DNA of 64,000 nucleotides from Nonomuraea corallina. GTDB lineage: Bacteria > Actinomycetota > Actinomycetes > Streptosporangiales > Streptosporangiaceae. The notes under the pieces were generated by a model, which saw only the letters and a program-made list of their open reading frames with translations, was not told the origin of the DNA and made no database searches. The position numbers were made by a program, and so were the translations under genes. This document shows positions 34,684-42,930 of the stretch, piece by piece. How positions within the stretch are numbered: position 1 is the stretch's first letter; each line of letters starts with the position of its first letter. The stretch spans positions 1 to 64,000 of the forward strand of contig NZ_JAPNNL010000006.1 of NCBI RefSeq assembly GCF_027620315.1. Direction: 5' to 3'.

Positions 34684-35784
34684 ATGCGGAAACCTCGCGT
34701 CAAACGTGTTCACCTGCCGATGGTCCTCCCGGACGGCCGGATAAGAATCGGCCTCGGCCAGTACGGCGTGGCCGCCGAACTGGAGGACGACGCCGAGGGG
34801 AACATCGCCCGCATTCTCACCCTCATGGACGGCACCCGGGACATCGAGCAGATCTGCTCCGACTTCGTGGCGGACAACCCGGAGGTGGACCGGGAGAACG
34901 TGCGCGAGATCGTCGAGGCGCTCATCGGGGAAGGGTTCATCGAGGACGCCGAGGCGGAGCCGCCCGCCAACCTCTCCACACGGGAGTTGGAAAGGTACGC
35001 ACGCGCCGGCCACTTCTACTCCTGGATCGACACCGTCCCGCGGGAGTCCCCCTACACGGTCCAGTCGAAGATCAAGGACGCCAAGGTGGGAATGCTGGGC
35101 CTGGGCGGCACCGGATCCGCCGTCGCGGCGGGCCTGGTGGCGAGCGGCATCGGCGCCCTGCACGTGGCCGACTTCGACGAGGTCCAGGAATCGAACCTGA
35201 CCCGGCAGCTCCTCTACACCGAGCAGGACATCGGCGCCCCCAAGGTGGAGCGGGCGGTCGCCCGGCTGCGCGCGATGAACAGCCTGGTCACGGTGACGGG
35301 CAGCGACGTCAAGGCGACCGGGCCCGACGACGTGGCAGCGTTGATGACCGGCTGCGACGTGTTCGTGCTCTGCGCCGACGAGCCCCAGCCGGACATCATG
35401 CTCTGGACGAACGAGGCCGCGCTGCGTACGGGAACGCCGTGGTTCGTCAGTTTCTACGCCGGGCCGATGGCGGTGGTCGGCTCCTTCCATCCCGGCGAGA
35501 CGGGATGCTGGCTCTGCGCGCGCCGTGACGAGGACGCCAGGCAGGCCGACTCGGGGGAGCGACTGCTCGTGGCCGCGGGCCGCCCGCCGAACGCGGTGGT
35601 CGCCGCCAGCGCCAACATCAGCGGTCACATGTGCGCGCTGGAGGTGCTCTACCACCTCGGCGGCCTGCCCGCCCAGGCGCGCGGACGGATCTTCCACTGG
35701 AACTTCGCGGTCTGGGACCACTGCTACGCCGTGCCGGTGGCGCGTCACGACGACTGCCCCGCCTGCGGCTCGGTGAGCGGATGA
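34684..35784 (+). CDS. E1/ThiF-like adenylating enzyme with PqqD-like N-terminal domain
   Basis: 366 residues. Residues ~20-95 (GVAAELEDDAEGNIARILTLMDGTRDIEQICSDF...IVEALIGEGFIEDA) resemble a PqqD/RRE peptide-binding domain. The E1 core follows: nucleotide motif MLGLGGTGSAVAAGL near 137, VADFDEVQESNLTRQLLY near 160, and two zinc-binding pairs CWLCARR near 276 and CPACGS at the C-terminus. E1-like enzymes adenylate a carboxylate with ATP; in RiPP systems they activate peptide C-termini or side chains. No catalytic Cys was assigned. Its stop overlaps the protease start (ATGA). The substrate is probably the 31-residue peptide encoded upstream. Confidence 0.85.
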   Translation: MRKPRVKRVHLPMVLPDGRIRIGLGQYGVAAELEDDAEGNIARILTLMDGTRDIEQICSDFVADNPEVDRENVREIVEALIGEGFIEDAEAEPPANLSTRELERYARAGHFYSWIDTVPRESPYTVQSKIKDAKVGMLGLGGTGSAVAAGLVASGIGALHVADFDEVQESNLTRQLLYTEQDIGAPKVERAVARLRAMNSLVTVTGSDVKATGPDDVAALMTGCDVFVLCADEPQPDIMLWTNEAALRTGTPWFVSFYAGPMAVVGSFHPGETGCWLCARRDEDARQADSGERLLVAAGRPPNAVVAASANISGHMCALEVLYHLGGLPAQARGRIFHWNFAVWDHCYAVPVARHDDCPACGSVSG

Positions 35785-37034
35785 CGGCGCCCGCCGCCGT
35801 CGACGCGACCGGCACGCTCCTGTTGCGCCCGCTCAGCATCCAGGCGGACGACGACCCGGACAGCGTCATCGTCGGACGGCCGGAGCTGGGCGAGTTCGTC
35901 AGCCTGCCCGCCCTCTACGGCAAGGCGGTCGAGCTGCTCGGCGACGGCCTCCCGGTCGGCGTGGTCCAGCGCCGGATCGAGGACGAGCACGACGTCGAGC
36001 TGGATGTCGTGCAGCTCGTGGAGGCGCTCGTCGACCTCGGCTTCGTGGCCCGGCTGAACGACGTGGACCTGCCGGACGCGGCCGACGAGGCCCCGCCGCC
36101 CCATCTGCCCTGGCTGGCCGAGAGGCACGTGGGGTGGCTGTTCGGCCGCCCGATGGGGGTGCTGTGCGCGGTCCTGGTCGGCGCGGCGGTCGTGACTCTG
36201 TTCGGCCGGCCCGATCTGGTGCCCGTGTACCACGACTTCTTCTGGAGTGACTACATCGGGCTCACGACGCTGGTCAACACCGCGATGTTCTCGGTGGTGA
36301 TCAGCCTGCACGAGCTGATGCACCTGGCGGCGGCGCGATCGCTCGGCACGCCCGCGCGCATCGGGTTCGGCACCCGGCTGCACAACCTGGTCGTGCAGAC
36401 GGACGTCACCGCCATCTGGTCGGTGCCGAGGCGCTCGCGTTACCGCGTCTACCTGTCCGGCACCTACTGCGACCTCTTCCTCCTGGCGATCCTGCTGCTC
36501 GTGCTCGCCTACGCGAACCCGCCGGAGGAGGTCGCGGCGCTCCTGCGGGCCCTCGCGCTGATCACCATGCTGAGCGTGCCGATCCAGGCACACGTCTACA
36601 TGCGGACCGACTTCTACTTCGTGCTCGCCGACCTCCTGCGCTGCCGCAACCTGTTCGGCGACGGGCTCGACTACGCCCGCTACCTGCTCCGCCGGGCGGT
36701 CGCCGTCGTCAGGCGGACGCCGCCCCCCGCCGACCCGAGCACCGAGCTGTCCGCCCGCGAACGGCGGGCGGTGCGGATCTACGCGGTGCTGCTCGTCCCC
36801 GCCGCGACGATCGCCCTCGGCACGTTCGCGATCTACACCCTGCCGATCATCGTCAGCTCGCTGCTCCAGGCGCTGGTCGCCGTCTGGGGCGGCCTGAACG
36901 GCGGCTCCGCGCTGCAGGGCGTCGACGGCGGCCTCTTCCTGCTGGTCGAGGGCGGCATCCAGGTCCTGTTCGTGGTCACGTTCATCCGGTCGCACCCCCA
37001 CTGGTTCCGCCGCGGGCGGTCGTCCGGCGCGTGA
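35781..37034 (+). CDS. Membrane M50-type zinc protease with PqqD-like N-terminal domain
   Basis: 417 residues. The cytosolic N-terminus (about 30-95, FVSLPALYGKAVELLGDGLPVGVVQRRIEDEHDVELDVVQLVEALVDLGFVARL) again looks PqqD-like. A membrane part follows with about 6-8 helices and the zinc motif HELMH near residue 177, in VVISLHELMHLAAARSLGTP. A second conserved element, SGTYCDLFLLAILL near 230, may give the third ligand. This is the layout of M50 (site-2) peptidases found in RiPP and mycofactocin-like loci. It could release or mature the modified peptide at the membrane. The gene ends four bases before the convergent LacI gene. Confidence 0.8.
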   Translation: MTAPAAVDATGTLLLRPLSIQADDDPDSVIVGRPELGEFVSLPALYGKAVELLGDGLPVGVVQRRIEDEHDVELDVVQLVEALVDLGFVARLNDVDLPDAADEAPPPHLPWLAERHVGWLFGRPMGVLCAVLVGAAVVTLFGRPDLVPVYHDFFWSDYIGLTTLVNTAMFSVVISLHELMHLAAARSLGTPARIGFGTRLHNLVVQTDVTAIWSVPRRSRYRVYLSGTYCDLFLLAILLLVLAYANPPEEVAALLRALALITMLSVPIQAHVYMRTDFYFVLADLLRCRNLFGDGLDYARYLLRRAVAVVRRTPPPADPSTELSARERRAVRIYAVLLVPAATIALGTFAIYTLPIIVSSLLQALVAVWGGLNGGSALQGVDGGLFLLVEGGIQVLFVVTFIRSHPHWFRRGRSSGA

Positions 37035-37038
37035 GGGG

Positions 37039-38064
37039 TCAGGCGGGACCGGTGCTCTCGCGTACGACCAGCTCGGGCTCGACCAGGCGGCGGGCCGGCT
37101 CCGTGTGGCCGGCCATGCGGTCGAGCAGCAGGTGGAAGGCGTGCCTGCCGACCTCGCCGAACTCCTGGCGGACCGTCGTCAGCGGCGGCCAGAAGTAGGC
37201 CGCCTCCGGGATGTCGTCGAACCCGACCACGCTCACCTCGTCCGGCACCCGGCGGCCCGCCTCGCGCAGGGCGCGCATGAGGCCGAGCGCCATCTGGTCG
37301 TTGCCCACGAAGATCGCCGTCACCGACGGGTCGTCGGCGAGCCGCCGGCCCAGCTCGTGGCCCGAGCGCGGGCTCCAGTCGCCGCGCAGCGGTTCGGGCA
37401 CCGGCCGGCCCTCGGACTCCAGGACCTCGCGCCAGCCGTCGATCCGGTAGTTGGCGTCCAGCCAGTCGACCGGCCCGCCCAGGTGGTGGACGGTCCGGTG
37501 GCCCAGGTCGAGCAGGTGGCGGGTGGCCCTGGCCGCCCCGGCGCGCTGGTCGACGGTGACGACGGGGACGGGGATGTCCTCACCGGCGTCGACCGCCACC
37601 ACGGGCAGGTCGCGCGGCAGGTGGCGCAGGCCGTCGGCGGCGGACTCGTGCGGGGCCAGGATGACGACGCCGTCGACCGCCTGGGCGCGCAGCCGCCGCA
37701 CCGCCTCCTCGATGGAGCGCCTGCTGAGCTGGCTGAGGCTGGCGATGCTGACGCTGTAGCCGCTCAGCCTGGCCGTCTGCTCGATGCAGTAGAGGGTGGA
37801 CGCGGGACCGTACAGGGTGGTGTCGATGCTGACCACGCCGAGCACGCCCGAGCGGCCGGTGACGAGCTGGCGCGCGGCCAGGTTGGGCCAGTAGTCGAGC
37901 TCGCGGACGGCCGCGAGGACCCGCTCGCGGGTCTCCGCGCGCACCCGGTGCGGCGCGTTGAGCACCCGCGAGACCGTCATCGCCGAGACCCCCGCCAGCG
38001 CTGCCACGTCACCCAGCACGGCGGGCTTGCGCGGGGCCTCGGTCTCGTCTCCTGCGCCGGCCAT
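37039..38064 (-). CDS. LacI-family regulator, probable repressor of the GH51 gene
   Basis: 341 residues. The N-terminal HTH is VLGDVAALAGVSAMTVSRVLNAPHRVRAETRERVLAAVRELDYWPNLAARQL (about 15-65). A periplasmic-binding-protein-like sugar domain ends with the usual SVVGFDDIPEAAYFWPPLTTVRQ block. It binds a palindromic operator and releases it on sugar binding. ATG 38064 is used. The site at 38086-38101 just upstream shares an 11-base core with the site before the arabinofuranosidase gene, so arabinose or an arabino-oligosaccharide is the likely inducer (inference). The SARP/peptide cassette lies between this gene and its proposed target. Confidence 0.9.
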   Translation of the reverse strand: MAGAGDETEAPRKPAVLGDVAALAGVSAMTVSRVLNAPHRVRAETRERVLAAVRELDYWPNLAARQLVTGRSGVLGVVSIDTTLYGPASTLYCIEQTARLSGYSVSIASLSQLSRRSIEEAVRRLRAQAVDGVVILAPHESAADGLRHLPRDLPVVAVDAGEDIPVPVVTVDQRAGAARATRHLLDLGHRTVHHLGGPVDWLDANYRIDGWREVLESEGRPVPEPLRGDWSPRSGHELGRRLADDPSVTAIFVGNDQMALGLMRALREAGRRVPDEVSVVGFDDIPEAAYFWPPLTTVRQEFGEVGRHAFHLLLDRMAGHTEPARRLVEPELVVRESTGPA

Positions 38065-38085
38065 GCGTTCCCCCTCGTGATGTCC

Positions 38086-38101
38086 GCATTAACGCTAACA
38101 G
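38086..38101. promoter_or_regulatory. Putative LacI operator upstream of its own gene
   Basis: GCATTAACGCTAACAG contains TAACGCTAACA, identical to the site before the GH51 gene, with TTA-CG-TAA symmetry about the centre. It lies 22 bases upstream of the LacI start on the minus strand, which suits autorepression. It is also 76 bases from the divergent PLP-enzyme start, so that gene may be affected. Confidence 0.6.
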
Positions 38102-38177
38102 GAGGAAATCCCGGCTTGGCGCCCGGATGATTGACGGAACGAGTAACAGAATGAGGTTCCACCACGGAGGAGGACCG

Positions 38178-39596
38178 TTGAACCTGCCCGAGACCGGGAT
38201 GACCGCCGACGAGCTGCTCGCGGAGCTGGCCCGGCTCACCGAGCACGACCTGCCCGTGCGCGGCGGTCAAGTGACCTCCTACGTGTACGACACCGGCCGG
38301 CCGGAGGTGCACGAGGCGGCGGCTCGCGCGTACGCCGCGATGCTGGAGGTCAACTGCCTGGACCCGACGGCTTTCCCGAGCATCGTCGAGATGGAGAAGC
38401 AGGTCGTCGGCGCGGTCGCGGACCTGCTGGGCGGCGGGCACGGCGTCTTCACCAGCGGCGGCACCGAGTCGATCATGCTGGCCGTGAAGGCGGCCCGCGA
38501 CGCGGCGGGCAGGGACCGGCCCAACCTGGTGCTGCCGGTCACCGCTCACCCGGCCTTCCACAAGGCGGCCCACTACCTGGGCGTGGAGGTCAGACCGGTG
38601 CCGGTGGACCTCGCGACGTTCAAGGCCGACGTGCGGGCGGTCTCGGAGGCGATGGACGAGGACACGGTGCTGGTCGTCGCGTCGGCTCCCTCGTACCCGC
38701 AGGGGGTGATCGACCCCGTCGGGGAGATCGCCGCGGTCGCGGCGGAGGCGGGCGTGCTCTGCCACGTGGACGCGTGCGTGGGCGGGTGGCTGCTGCCGTG
38801 GCTGCGCGAGGCGGGCGCGGACGTGCCGCCGTTCGACCTGTCGGTGCCGGGGGTGACGTCGCTCTCCTGCGATCTGCACAAGTTCGGGTACGCGCCGAAG
38901 GGGGCGTCGGTGGTGCTGTTCGCCGACCCGGCGATGCGGCGGCGGGCGTACTTCGCGTCGGCGGCCTGGCCCGGCTACACGATCATCAACGCGACCGTGC
39001 AGAGCTCCCGCTCGGCGGGGCCCCTCGGCGGGGCGTGGGCCACCTTACGGGCGCTCGGCCGCGAAGGGTACGTCGCGCTGGGGAAGGCCACGCTGGAGGC
39101 GGCGGACCGGCTGCGCGCGGGCCTGGCCGGGATCGGCGGGCTGCGGGTGCTGGGCTCGCCGGAGTCGACGCTGGTCGCGTTCACCGGCGACGACGTGGAC
39201 GTGTTCACCCTCGCCGACGAGGCGCGGGCGCGCGGGTGGTTCCTGCAGCCGCAGCTCTCGTACGCGGGCATCCCGGCGAACCTGCACATCACGGTCACGG
39301 GGGTGACGCTGGCCGGGGTGGACGCGATGCTCAAGGTGATCGCCGAGTCGGCTGAGGCCGCCCGGCGGCTCGGGCCGCCCGTCGTCCCCGACGGGCTGGT
39401 GGAGCTGATCAACGGGCTGGACCTGGACACCCTGGACGACGCCACGTTCGCCGAGCTGGCCGCCTCGGTGGGGGTGGACCTGCGGCCGGGGGCCGGCCAG
39501 CCCCGGATGGCCGTGGTCAACGCCGTGCTGGACGCGCTCCCGGCCGAGCTGCGGGAGGCGATCCTGGTGCGGTTCCTGTCGGTGATCTACAGCTAG
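38178..39596 (+). CDS. PLP-dependent group II decarboxylase / sphingosine-phosphate lyase-like enzyme
   Basis: About 472 residues, fold type I PLP enzyme. The PLP lysine is in SCDLHKFGYAPKG (about 235) and the ring-stacking and Asp region is in CHVDACVGGW (near 193). VFTSGGTESIMLAVKAAR (near 95) is the phosphate-binding glycine/serine turn. The overall pattern matches bacterial glutamate-decarboxylase-like and sphinganine-1-phosphate-lyase-like proteins. Start choice: TTG 38178 follows GGAGGAGG at four bases and gives MNLPETGMTADELL; ATG 38127 or 38151 are longer alternatives without a site. The true substrate is not evident. Confidence 0.85.
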   Translation: MNLPETGMTADELLAELARLTEHDLPVRGGQVTSYVYDTGRPEVHEAAARAYAAMLEVNCLDPTAFPSIVEMEKQVVGAVADLLGGGHGVFTSGGTESIMLAVKAARDAAGRDRPNLVLPVTAHPAFHKAAHYLGVEVRPVPVDLATFKADVRAVSEAMDEDTVLVVASAPSYPQGVIDPVGEIAAVAAEAGVLCHVDACVGGWLLPWLREAGADVPPFDLSVPGVTSLSCDLHKFGYAPKGASVVLFADPAMRRRAYFASAAWPGYTIINATVQSSRSAGPLGGAWATLRALGREGYVALGKATLEAADRLRAGLAGIGGLRVLGSPESTLVAFTGDDVDVFTLADEARARGWFLQPQLSYAGIPANLHITVTGVTLAGVDAMLKVIAESAEAARRLGPPVVPDGLVELINGLDLDTLDDATFAELAASVGVDLRPGAGQPRMAVVNAVLDALPAELREAILVRFLSVIYS

Positions 39597-39610
39597 TACC
39601 GTTCGCGTTC

Positions 39611-40584
39611 GTGCCCCCGTTACCGCGCCCCGTCCTCGCCGCCTGGTGGGCCGCCGTCGTCGTCGCTCTCGTACCCACGTGGTGGTGGTGGGGGAGCAGT
39701 TGACACCGGAAACGCTGGAGGAGCTGGAGTGGGGCACCACCGACATCTACGGCATGGTTCGCGCTTTCGGCAGCGTGAAGCCGACGCCGGTGCTGTCGGC
39801 GCTGGCCGACGACCTCGGCATGATCGCGGAGCTCGCGTACACCTGGGCGCTCCCGGCGTTGCTGGTGCTGGCCGGGTTCCTGGGCTGCCTGCGGCAGAGC
39901 GACCCGGAGGCGTTGGGGCGGCGGGTCGCGTGGGGGCTGGTGGCGGTGGCGGCGGCGGGGCCGGTCACCGCGGTGGATCTCTCGCTGACAGTTCTCAGCC
40001 CGGAGTGGTTCGCCGCCATGGCCGACTGCTGGGGGCGTGACCAGGTCTGCTACCTGCTCGCGGCCCTGCTGGTGCTGGCCGCCTCGCTCGGCATGCCGCG
40101 CCGTCCCGGCCCGGCCCCCGAAGGGACCGGGCTCAGGGCGGCGGCGCTGCTGGCCGATTACGTGATCTTCTCCGTGGCGCTCGGGCTGGTGACGCCGTTG
40201 CTCTCCGATAGCCGCCGCTTCCTCCACTCCGACGGTTTCCGAGGGCTCCTCTCCCTTCTGGAGCCGGAGATACTGCCGTCGGGCGACGAACTGGCCACGC
40301 TGGGGCTGCTGTTCCTGTACGTGTGGATCCCGCGCGGCACGACCGTCGGCAAGCGGCTGGTCGGGCTGCGGGTGGAGGGTGCCGGGGCAGGGAAGGCGGC
40401 GCTGCGGGCGCTGCTCTTCCCCGTCGCCGTGCTGTGGCCGGTCTACGGGGTGTTGTGGCTGGCCGCCGACGTGCTCTGGTCGTTCGTGGACCGGGACGGG
40501 CGGATGCTGCACGACCGGCTCCTGGGTACTTCCGTCACCTTCACCAGGGGGCATCCGGCCACCCTGACGCCATCTGTGCCGTGA
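39611..40584 (+). pseudogene. RDD-family membrane protein with a frameshift in a G run
   Basis: The natural start is GTG 39611 (PPLPRPVLAAWWAAVV, matching the paralogue at 45371), but this frame stops at 39701. The remaining protein (TPETLEELEWGTTDIYGMV... to RDD helices and GRMLHDRLLGTSVTF) is in the -1 frame from about 39690. The break is at a run of five G (39690-39694); six would restore one frame of about 324 residues. The RDD part includes ATLGLLFLYVWIPRGTTVGKRLVGLRV. It may be a true 1-base loss, a sequencing error in the homopolymer, or slippage. Function of RDD proteins is mostly transport-like and here unknown. Confidence 0.7.
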
Positions 40585-40682
40585 GCCCTCCATCTTGCCT
40601 CGCGATCAGCGTGGCCTTGCTATCTCTCGCCGCCGACCGCCGCCCAGACACTGACGATCCGCTGACCGTGGATAGAGGGATT

Positions 40683-40698
40683 TCAGAACGTGTTCTGA
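40683..40698. promoter_or_regulatory. Inverted repeat TCAGAAC-GT-GTTCTGA
   Basis: Perfect 7-bp arms around a 2-base centre, in the gap between the RDD gene and the RsbW-like gene. The arms contain GAAC...GTTC but with only two bases between, so it is not a standard actinobacterial LexA box (which has four). No gene starts immediately after it; an open frame without a start follows. Confidence 0.4.
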
Positions 40699-40890
40699 TA
40701 TGGAGCCTTCACCCTGGAACTGGTCGAAGCACTCTCCGACGCGGCCGAGCTCGACGTCGATGCCACCACCCGCGAGGTCGTCGCGGGCTGGCGAGCCACC
40801 GCCAGAATCAAGGCCGACCCTGCACATTACGCCGAGGCCCGCAAGCCCATCAGCGGCGACTTCGGCCCGGTGACACGAGCCGCCCCATAG
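40699..40890 (+). pseudogene. Start-less open frame, probable gene remnant
   Basis: After a TGA at 40696-40698 the frame is open for 63 codons to TAG 40888-40890. It reads FTLELVEALSDAAELDVD at first and ends FGPVTRAAP, with protein-like composition (Ala/Glu/Asp/Arg, Trp-Arg-Ala-Thr). It contains no ATG or GTG start in frame before it becomes too short to matter. I do not recognise the family. It most likely is the 3' end of a small gene cut off by the rearrangements in this zone. The rest of 40585-40923 shows only similarity to the region 3' of the RDD fragment at 45295. Confidence 0.35.
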
Positions 40891-40923
40891 CCGGAGCAGG
40901 TCGCGTTCCGGGCAAGTCAGGAG

Positions 40924-41373
40924 TCACCTGAGGAACTCTTCCGCACCCTCGAACTCAGACGTCGGGAGCACACCCAGCGTGGAGACCTCGGCCCAGGCCA
41001 GGTTCCAGCGCCGCGGCACGGACCGGGTCCCCCACCTGATCGCGGTCTGCTCAACCAGCCACAGACCACGACCACCGCACTCATCGTCACCCGGCCGGCG
41101 AGAACGAGGAACCGTCGCCGCACCCTCATCGATCACCTCGATCCTGGCCAGCACGTCGGTAACCCCGAAGACCTTCACCCTCACCAGCCCGCCCGGCCGC
41201 CCTGACGCGGTATGCAGCACGGCGTTCCCTGCCAGCTCACTCGCGACAAGCCGGGCACCGTCCACATCGCGATGCCCGGCCACCATCAGAGCGTCAGCCA
41301 CCCAGCGGCGAACCAGGCAGACCCACGCCGCGCTCCCTGGAATCGTCAGCTCCACCAGAGTCCGCTCGCTCAC
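40924..41373 (-). CDS. RsbW-like ATP-binding (HATPase) regulator
   Basis: 149 residues of the anti-sigma/serine-kinase GHKL type. N box ARLVASELAGNAVLHTA (about 40-56), G1 VIDEGAATVP (about 83) and G2 GGRGLWLVEQTAIRWG (about 104-119) are clear. Such proteins bind ATP and switch sigma factors or anti-sigma antagonists; actinomycetes have many orphans. The start is GTG 41373, which overlaps the stop of the upstream small gene (GTGA), so the pair is coupled. A PP2C phosphatase gene 1.5 kb away could be a partner, which is an inference. A longer frame from 41427 lies within the neighbour. Confidence 0.85.
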   Translation of the reverse strand: MSERTLVELTIPGSAAWVCLVRRWVADALMVAGHRDVDGARLVASELAGNAVLHTASGRPGGLVRVKVFGVTDVLARIEVIDEGAATVPRSRRPGDDECGGRGLWLVEQTAIRWGTRSVPRRWNLAWAEVSTLGVLPTSEFEGAEEFLR

Positions 41374-41630
41374 TGCGCCACCTCCCACACCCGTTCGAAC
41401 GCGTTCTCGTCCCGCACCTCCACCCACCGATCACGGCCTCGTCCCCACGAGAACACCCACCTCTCGCCCCGCAGAGAAGCCCGTACGAGCAACGGCCCCG
41501 ACGCTCGCCGGACTGTGACGCACGGCTCGTCACGCCTCGGCAGCTGCACCGAAACAGCCAGCCCACGCCTCGCCAGGCCCCATGCGAGCTGCGTCAGGTA
41601 ATGGAACTGCACCTGCTCACGAGTCGGCAT
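41370..41630 (-). CDS. Hypothetical small protein coupled to the RsbW-like gene
   Basis: 86 residues from ATG 41630 (MPTREQVQFHYLTQLAWGLA...). It is basic and Trp-rich, with alternating strands (GLAVSVQLPRRDEPCVTVRRASGPLLVRASLRGERWVFSWGRGRDRWVEV) and ends AFERVWEVAQ. This composition suggests a small beta-sheet protein; I do not recognise it. It is always possible that the start is ATG 41669 (13 residues longer). Palindromes directly upstream of ATG 41630 would overlap its promoter or leader. It is followed by a GTGA overlap with the HATPase gene, implying a joint role. Confidence 0.55.
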   Translation of the reverse strand: MPTREQVQFHYLTQLAWGLARRGLAVSVQLPRRDEPCVTVRRASGPLLVRASLRGERWVFSWGRGRDRWVEVRDENAFERVWEVAQ

Positions 41631-41650
41631 GGAACGTTCCAGAATGTTCT
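41631..41650. promoter_or_regulatory. Two adjacent palindromes upstream of the small gene
   Basis: GGAACGTTCC (41631-41640) is a perfect 10-bp palindrome and AGAATGTTCT (41641-41650) is a near-palindrome of the same type (RGAANGTTCY). They are back to back and touch the start codon at 41630. Binding here would repress the small gene/HATPase pair. The motif also resembles the arms of the inverted repeat at 40683. Confidence 0.45.
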
Positions 41651-41669
41651 CTCTCCGTTTGCGTCGCAT

Positions 41670-42099
41670 TTGATCCAACCGCCCTTCGTGCGCGAAGCCG
41701 ATCCAGCCCGACCACTGCGCCAAACCAAACTGCACACGGGCGCAAGACCCATGACGACCCCACCGAAGTAGCCCGCCCGGCCACCCCGTCGGCCACCTGG
41801 AGGACAGCGCGCGCGTTGACCGCCTGCGTTTCTGCCGGTCCGGCGGCCAGGGCCGGGGTCCCCATCGGGGGTCTGGTACGGAGGCGCTGCGGGTTGCCGA
41901 GGTGGGGGCAGGCAAAGGTGCCGCTGGTAGCGGAGCCGCATGTCGGGCGGTTGGCGCAATTTGGCGTGCTGGTTGTGTCTACTGTCTCCTTGTACGACGA
42001 AATGTCCGGGGACAATCCTTGGCTTGTCTGGGACCATGGTGAACGCGAGAGGGAGCCGTGTCAAGGATTGGTCGGGGACAATCTCGGAAAGGGAGTAGC
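41670..42099. promoter_or_regulatory. Divergent intergenic region with repeated GGGGACAATC half-sites
   Basis: About 430 bases without a supported gene, between the minus-strand small gene and the GntR gene. GTCCGGGGACAATC (42004-42017) and GTCGGGGACAATC (42071-42083) share GGGGACAATC in direct orientation, and TTGTCTGGGACCA (42024-42036) contains an inverted partial copy. The three copies lie in the last 100 bases before the GntR start and look like operators for that regulator. The remainder shows nothing I can name. Confidence 0.5.
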
Positions 42100-42924
42100 A
42101 TGCAGCACTCGCGCTATCTGGACATCGCAGCGGAGATCAGGCGCAGGGTTGAGGCCGGCGAATGGGAGCCGGGCTCCCGCCTTCCCCGACTCAACGATCT
42201 CGCGGCCGAGTACGGCGCGAATCGCGACACCATCGGTCGAGCCATCGCGGCGCTGGAGTCCCAAGGCGTGTTGTGGGCCGTGCAGGGCCGGGGCATCATC
42301 GTCCGGCACGGGATGATGCGCCTTCGCAGACCGCGCGGGAACCTGGTGAAGCGCAACAGGGCCACGCCCAGCGCCGGTTACTCCTTCCCCTCGGCCTCCG
42401 GCCAGGAGAAGTGGAAGCACCACATCACCCCCTTGGCAGGCCACGAACCACTGACCGACCCGAGGATCGCCAAGCTGCTGGGCGTCGAACCGGACACACC
42501 CGTCATGCGCCGGTTCCGGGTCACCGGGCCCGAGTCCGAGCCGCCCTTTCAGATCAACATCTCGTGGATACATCCGCGGGGAGTGGCCGACGCCCCCGAG
42601 ACGGCGTCCGAGGACCCCGGCCCAGGCCACTGGCTGTACCTGCTGGAGAAGGCCGGCCACTGGCCGATCAGTTGGACCGAGTTCCACCGGGCACGCACCC
42701 CGACCCCCGACGAGGCGCGCCTGCTGGAGATCCCGATCAGCCTGCCCGTCCTGGAGATCGTGCGCGTAGGCACATCCGGAGCGGACGGCAAACCGATCGA
42801 GGTCACCGAGTACATCGTCGCCGGCGATCGGGTGGAAACCGTGCACGTGCTGCATCGAGACGAGTCCGCGCGATCCCCCTGGCCCGACATCCCAAGCCCC
42901 GACCAGGTCGAGACCGGCAGGTGA
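42100..42924 (+). CDS. GntR/HutC-type transcriptional regulator
   Basis: 274 residues. The GntR winged helix (YLDIAAEIRRRVEAGEWEPGSRLPRLNDLAAEYGANRDTIGRAIAALESQGVLWAVQGRGIIV, about 5-70) is followed by a UTRA-like effector domain (about 95-260: PLTDPRIAKLLGVEPDTPVMRRFRV...LLEIPISLPVLEIVRVGTSGADGKPIEVTEYIVAGDRVE). Such regulators respond to small metabolites; many actinomycete copies of this type sit near serine/threonine signalling genes. ATG 42100 has AAAGGGAG about 6 bases upstream. Repeated half-sites before the gene suggest autoregulation. The PP2C gene follows after 6 bases, so they are an operon. Confidence 0.88.
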   Translation: MQHSRYLDIAAEIRRRVEAGEWEPGSRLPRLNDLAAEYGANRDTIGRAIAALESQGVLWAVQGRGIIVRHGMMRLRRPRGNLVKRNRATPSAGYSFPSASGQEKWKHHITPLAGHEPLTDPRIAKLLGVEPDTPVMRRFRVTGPESEPPFQINISWIHPRGVADAPETASEDPGPGHWLYLLEKAGHWPISWTEFHRARTPTPDEARLLEIPISLPVLEIVRVGTSGADGKPIEVTEYIVAGDRVETVHVLHRDESARSPWPDIPSPDQVETGR

Positions 42925-42930
42925 ACGCCC

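Noticed and set aside
40683..40698. SOS (LexA) box
   Set aside because: GAAC and GTTC are separated by two bases rather than four, and no DNA-damage gene follows.
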